From Clostridiales bacterium (lineage in GTDB: Bacteria; Bacillota; Clostridia; Christensenellales; CAG-138), in assembly GCA_004554165.1 (NCBI GenBank), contig SFNQ01000024.1:1-51967 (forward strand): a stretch of 51,967 bases of DNA. Reading direction: 5' to 3'. This document shows, in pieces, positions 49,214 to 51,967 of the stretch (its first letter is position 1; every line of letters starts with the position of its first letter). The notes beneath the pieces are model-generated. The model was not told the DNA's origin, did no database searches, and saw nothing but the letters and a program-made list of their open reading frames with translations. Both the position numbers and the translations under genes were made by a program.

Positions 49214-49903
49214 ATGCTGCAGCTGTCGCACATTACCAAGACCTATTATGTAGGCGACGAAGTCGTACACGCGATTGCGGACGTTTCGCTGCATGTCAGG
49301 CCCGGGGAATTTGTGGCCATCTGCGGCCCCTCCGGCTCCGGAAAGACCACGCTGATGAACGTCATGGGCTGTCTGGATCTGCCCGACGGCGGCAGTTACC
49401 TGCTGGACGGTACGGACGTGGCCGCCTGCTCTGACCGGGAGCTCTCCCATATCCGCAGCGAAAAAATCGGCTTTGTTTTCCAGCAGTTCAACCTGCTGGA
49501 ACAGATGAGCGCGCTGGAGAACGTGGAACTGCCGATGATCTACCAGCGGGTGCCGCAGAAGGAGCGCACGGAGCGGGCCAGGGCGGCCCTGGATCAGGTG
49601 GGCCTGGGCAGACGCATGCTCCACCGGCCCTCCCAGCTCTCCGGCGGGCAGCAGCAGCGCGTGGCCATCGCCCGCGCGCTGGCCTCCGGGGCGCGGGTCA
49701 TCCTCGCGGACGAACCCACCGGCAATCTGGACAGCCGCTCGGGCAACGATATCATGCGCCTGATCTGCGATCTTGCCGGGCAGGAACACACCATTGTGCT
49801 CATCACGCACAATCAGGAGGTTGCAGGCATGGCCGGAAGGACGGTTTACGTGCTCGACGGCAGGCTCTATGAAAGCCGCGAGGAGGTGGAAAGCGCACTA
49901 TGA
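49214..49903 (+). CDS. ABC transporter ATP-binding protein (MacB/LolD type)
   Basis: A 229-residue ATPase with Walker A GPSGSGKTT (38-46), Q-loop Gln90, signature LSGGQQQR (142-149) and Walker B VILADEP (162-168), the DEPTGNLDS form typical of LolD/MacB/FtsE ATPases. Its stop overlaps the permease start (ATGA). Confidence 0.96.
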   Translation: MLQLSHITKTYYVGDEVVHAIADVSLHVRPGEFVAICGPSGSGKTTLMNVMGCLDLPDGGSYLLDGTDVAACSDRELSHIRSEKIGFVFQQFNLLEQMSALENVELPMIYQRVPQKERTERARAALDQVGLGRRMLHRPSQLSGGQQQRVAIARALASGARVILADEPTGNLDSRSGNDIMRLICDLAGQEHTIVLITHNQEVAGMAGRTVYVLDGRLYESREEVESAL

Positions 49904-51066
49904 CGATGTTTTTCAACACCCTGCGTCTTGCCCTCCGGGCAACGCTTGCCAACAAGATGCGCTCCTTTCTGACAATGCTCGGCATCATCATCGGCGTGAT
50001 GAGCGTGGTCATGCTCATGTCCATCGCCCAGAGCACCACCTCCTCCATCACGACGGCCATCTCGGACATGGGCTCGGAGCTGCTCACCGCCACGGTGACC
50101 GATGAGAACGCGGCCCTCTCGGCGGAGGATTTCATGACGCTCGCGGAATACGACGCCATTGCCGGCGTTGCGCCCTATCTCAACGTCAGCGGTACCGCGC
50201 GCAGCGGCTCCGAATATGTCACTGCGGCCGGCTACGGCGTGACGGAGGATTATCTTGCGGTGGCGGATATTTCGCTCCAGGCGGGACGGGGCATCGTTCC
50301 CTCGGATTTGGAATGGCGCACGAGCGTTGCCGTCATCGGTACGGAAATCGCCGAGGAGCTCTACGAAAGCTACGATGTGATTGGCAGGACCTTTACCATG
50401 AGCAACCGGACCTTTACCATTGTCGGCCTGCTGGAGGAGAGCGGCTCCGACCTGACCGGTTCTCTCGACTCCAGGGTGATCGTCCCGCTGACCACAGCCC
50501 AGCGCCTCTCTGATACCACCGCAATCAGCACCTGCTATGTCAAGGCAGCCTCTGCGGATGACGTTGCGCTTGCGCAGGCGCTTACCGAGTCCCACCTGTT
50601 CTCGCTTACGGGGGATGAGGACGCCTACAGCGTGTTCAACATGTCGGAGCTGCTGGACACTCTGGACAGCGTCATGAGCACCCTCTCGCTGATGCTTGGC
50701 GGCATTGCGGCCATCTCTCTGCTGGTGGGCGGCATCGGCATCATGAACATCATGCTGGTTTCCGTTGCGGAACGCACCCGCGAGATCGGCATCCGCAAGG
50801 CCATCGGCGCCCGGCGGCTGCACATCATGATGCAGTTTCTCATTGAAGCCTGCGTGCTCTCCATCCTCGGCGGATTGCTGGGCCTCGCCCTGTCCGCGCT
50901 GGGCCTGCGCATTTTCGCCCTGGCCGCGGATATCGCCATCGCGCTGGAATGGCGGGCGGCTGCGGGCGCGCTGCTGTTCTGCATGTTCATCGGCGTGATT
51001 TTTGGCAGCTACCCGGCCAATAAGGCCAGCAGGATGACGCCCATCGACGCGCTGCAACGGCGGTGA
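49900..51066 (+). CDS. ABC transporter permease (FtsX/MacB type)
   Basis: A 388-residue permease with one N-terminal membrane segment (~22-43), a large extracytoplasmic MacB_PCD domain (~44-260) and a C-terminal FtsX domain with three segments. It holds the family's ERTREIGIRKAIGA coupling helix motif. With its partners it probably exports a peptide, lipoprotein or macrolide-like drug; the substrate is unknown. Confidence 0.94.
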   Translation: MTMFFNTLRLALRATLANKMRSFLTMLGIIIGVMSVVMLMSIAQSTTSSITTAISDMGSELLTATVTDENAALSAEDFMTLAEYDAIAGVAPYLNVSGTARSGSEYVTAAGYGVTEDYLAVADISLQAGRGIVPSDLEWRTSVAVIGTEIAEELYESYDVIGRTFTMSNRTFTIVGLLEESGSDLTGSLDSRVIVPLTTAQRLSDTTAISTCYVKAASADDVALAQALTESHLFSLTGDEDAYSVFNMSELLDTLDSVMSTLSLMLGGIAAISLLVGGIGIMNIMLVSVAERTREIGIRKAIGARRLHIMMQFLIEACVLSILGGLLGLALSALGLRIFALAADIAIALEWRAAAGALLFCMFIGVIFGSYPANKASRMTPIDALQRR

Positions 51067-51116
51067 GGCCTCCGCGAAGCCCGTGGTGCATCGGCCACGC
51101 TGGAAAATTGATTGAT

Positions 51117-51372
51117 GCGGGGACGGTTTCCTGCCGCCCCGCTCAGCGTGTCGAAAAAGTGGCTGAATGCCACTTTTTCGAGCTTTCACAGGTTTTGCCT
51201 CTCGCATTCGCTCCCGGGCGGCAAAACCTGCAACGTACGAAAACCTCTCGGTTTTCATCCGTTCTGACGAACATGTCGTCAGAGCCGGATGGAACATAAG
51301 GGGCTGCGGCCCCTTATCCACCCCGGGTTTTTTCGACAATCTCTGTGGGGACGGTCTCTTGCCGCCCCGCTC
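51117..51372 (+). repeat. interspersed stem-loop element, copy C (full)
   Basis: Element at 51149-51338 (190 bp), ends TGTCGAAAAA and TTTTTTCGACA. In order: CGAAAAAGTGGC/GCCACTTTTTCG (12-bp perfect stem), CAGGTTTTGCC/GGCAAAACCTG (11 bp), GAAAACC/GGTTTTC, TCTGACGA/TCGTCAGA, and ATAAGGGGC/GCCCCTTAT. Flanking 28-bp direct repeats (GCGGGGACGGTTTCCTGCCG plus eight bases) at 51117-51144 and 51345-51372 differ at three positions and each can fold on itself. It sits ~50 bases after the permease stop. Confidence 0.85.
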
Positions 51373-51872
51373 TCTCTGTCAATCCGCGTTGCCTATTGTC
51401 CGGGCCACCGCTTTTGCCGAGGGCCTGGGCGGGCTTTCGGAGGGCGAAGGATACAGACTGCCGCCCTGCAATGGGCCATCCTTCCCGACGTGCATGCCGC
51501 TGGAGCCGGATCCTCTGGGGATGGCGGCCTCCGGTATCCCCGATGGATGGCTTTTTGCGACTGCCGGCGGCCGCCTTTTTCCACCGCTCTGCCTGTCAGT
51601 ACGCCTACGCCCCCCGGCTGGCGCAGCTGCCGGCTCCTCCGCCGGGCATTTTCGTCCTGCCGACAAAGCCGCAGCTCCCCCTGCGGTGCAGTTCCGCTCG
51701 GTATACGCTTCCCGGCCTTGCCCATGGCACAGCCGCCGGCTGAATTCCCGCAGAAACACGTTTACGCCGGCCCCGCCTGCTTATTTCCACCCTTCTTCAG
51801 GGTTGCGGCCGCCTCCGCCGCAATGGCCTGCGCCCGTGTTGAGATACAATACATAGGTAACAGAAAAGAGGA
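51373..51872. other. GC-rich intergenic, no gene seen
   Basis: About 500 bases after copy C. Frames are open on both strands because of composition, but none has a ribosome binding site or a recognisable motif. Confidence 0.45.
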
Positions 51873-51943
51873 GCAAAGCCTGCACAGAAATGGTAATATT
51901 GGGACTGCCGGGAACCAATAGCCAAAGGAGTGACAGGCTTTGC
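51873..51943 (+). other. inverted repeat around a possible gene start
   Basis: GCAAAGCCTG (51873-51882) is inverted as CAGGCTTTGC (51934-51943) across a 51-base spacer. An AAAGGAG site (51924-51930) lies in the loop, and the right arm overlaps a possible TTG start at 51940. It could be an operator, an attenuator, or an element end. Confidence 0.4.
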
Positions 51944-51967
51944 AAAGAAAGAGTAACACGGAAGCGA
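51940..51967 (+). CDS. possible start of a gene running off the window
   Basis: TTG at 51940, nine bases after AAAGGAG, would encode (M)QRKSNTEA before the window ends. Too short to identify. Confidence 0.25.

Overview
The window looks like chromosome from a high-GC, Gram-positive-type member of the Clostridia, probably a gut bacterium. The supporting genes are SpoIID, a DnaD/DnaC-type primosome pair, LonA plus LonB, glutamine synthetase III, a NusG-domain-II/Gx-transporter pair, MscL with a zinc ribbon, and strong sigma-A-type promoters with AGGAGG ribosome binding sites. No rRNA, tRNA or CRISPR array was recognised. Species-level identity cannot be read from the sequence.

Layout. 1-650 is a mobile or foreign edge: an IS256-type transposase remnant and an AT-rich orphan gene with the BglII-family catalytic motif. 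1.0-5.2 kb is a nickel-pincer cofactor (Lar) operon: DUF3842, two small membrane proteins, larE, larB and larC, with a strong internal promoter and a highly folded ~165-nt leader but no lactate racemase larA. 5.9-8.1 kb is glnN (minus). 8.1-10.06 kb is gene-free, GC-rich, repeat-built DNA with large palindromes. 10.1-13.5 kb is rplL, rplJ, rplA, rplK, nusG, secE, rpmG (minus), with an L10-leader attenuator; rpoB does not follow rplL. 13.7-16.4 kb is tldD/pmbA. 16.5-20 kb (plus) holds an MFS transporter, an M29 aminopeptidase, and a NusG-II protein with a Gx transporter. 20-24.8 kb holds spoIID (minus), then a membrane-anchored sigma-region-2-like protein, dnaD, a dnaC-like loader and rsmI (plus).

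24.7-28.6 kb (minus) carries a DUF2975/Xre pair, a DUF4173 membrane protein, a small exported-protein frame broken by one TGA, and an amino-acid-kinase-family gene. 28.9-30.5 kb is a lower-GC glycosyltransferase-39-like membrane protein. 30.7-34.5 kb is secA-prfB (minus). 34.7-37.8 kb (plus) holds a HAD phosphatase, gamma-carbonic anhydrase, asparaginase and mscL. 38.7-44.5 kb (minus) holds a metallophosphoesterase, a zinc-ribbon protein, engB, lon and lonB. 44.6-51.1 kb is an envelope region: a lipoprotein, an InlB-repeat surface protein behind a PhoB-box-like operator, and a MacAB-type exporter (membrane fusion protein, ATPase, permease).

The most unusual signal is a ~190-bp interspersed element present three times (38.5, 45.8 and 51.1 kb). 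It is a chain of five perfect or near-perfect stem-loops bounded by TGTCGAAAAA inverted ends. Each copy lies in a 3' intergenic space and is bracketed by its own 24-30-bp direct repeats. The repeats are near-identical within a copy, different between copies, and themselves hairpin-forming. This resembles a non-autonomous element that inserts into terminator-like hairpins and duplicates them.
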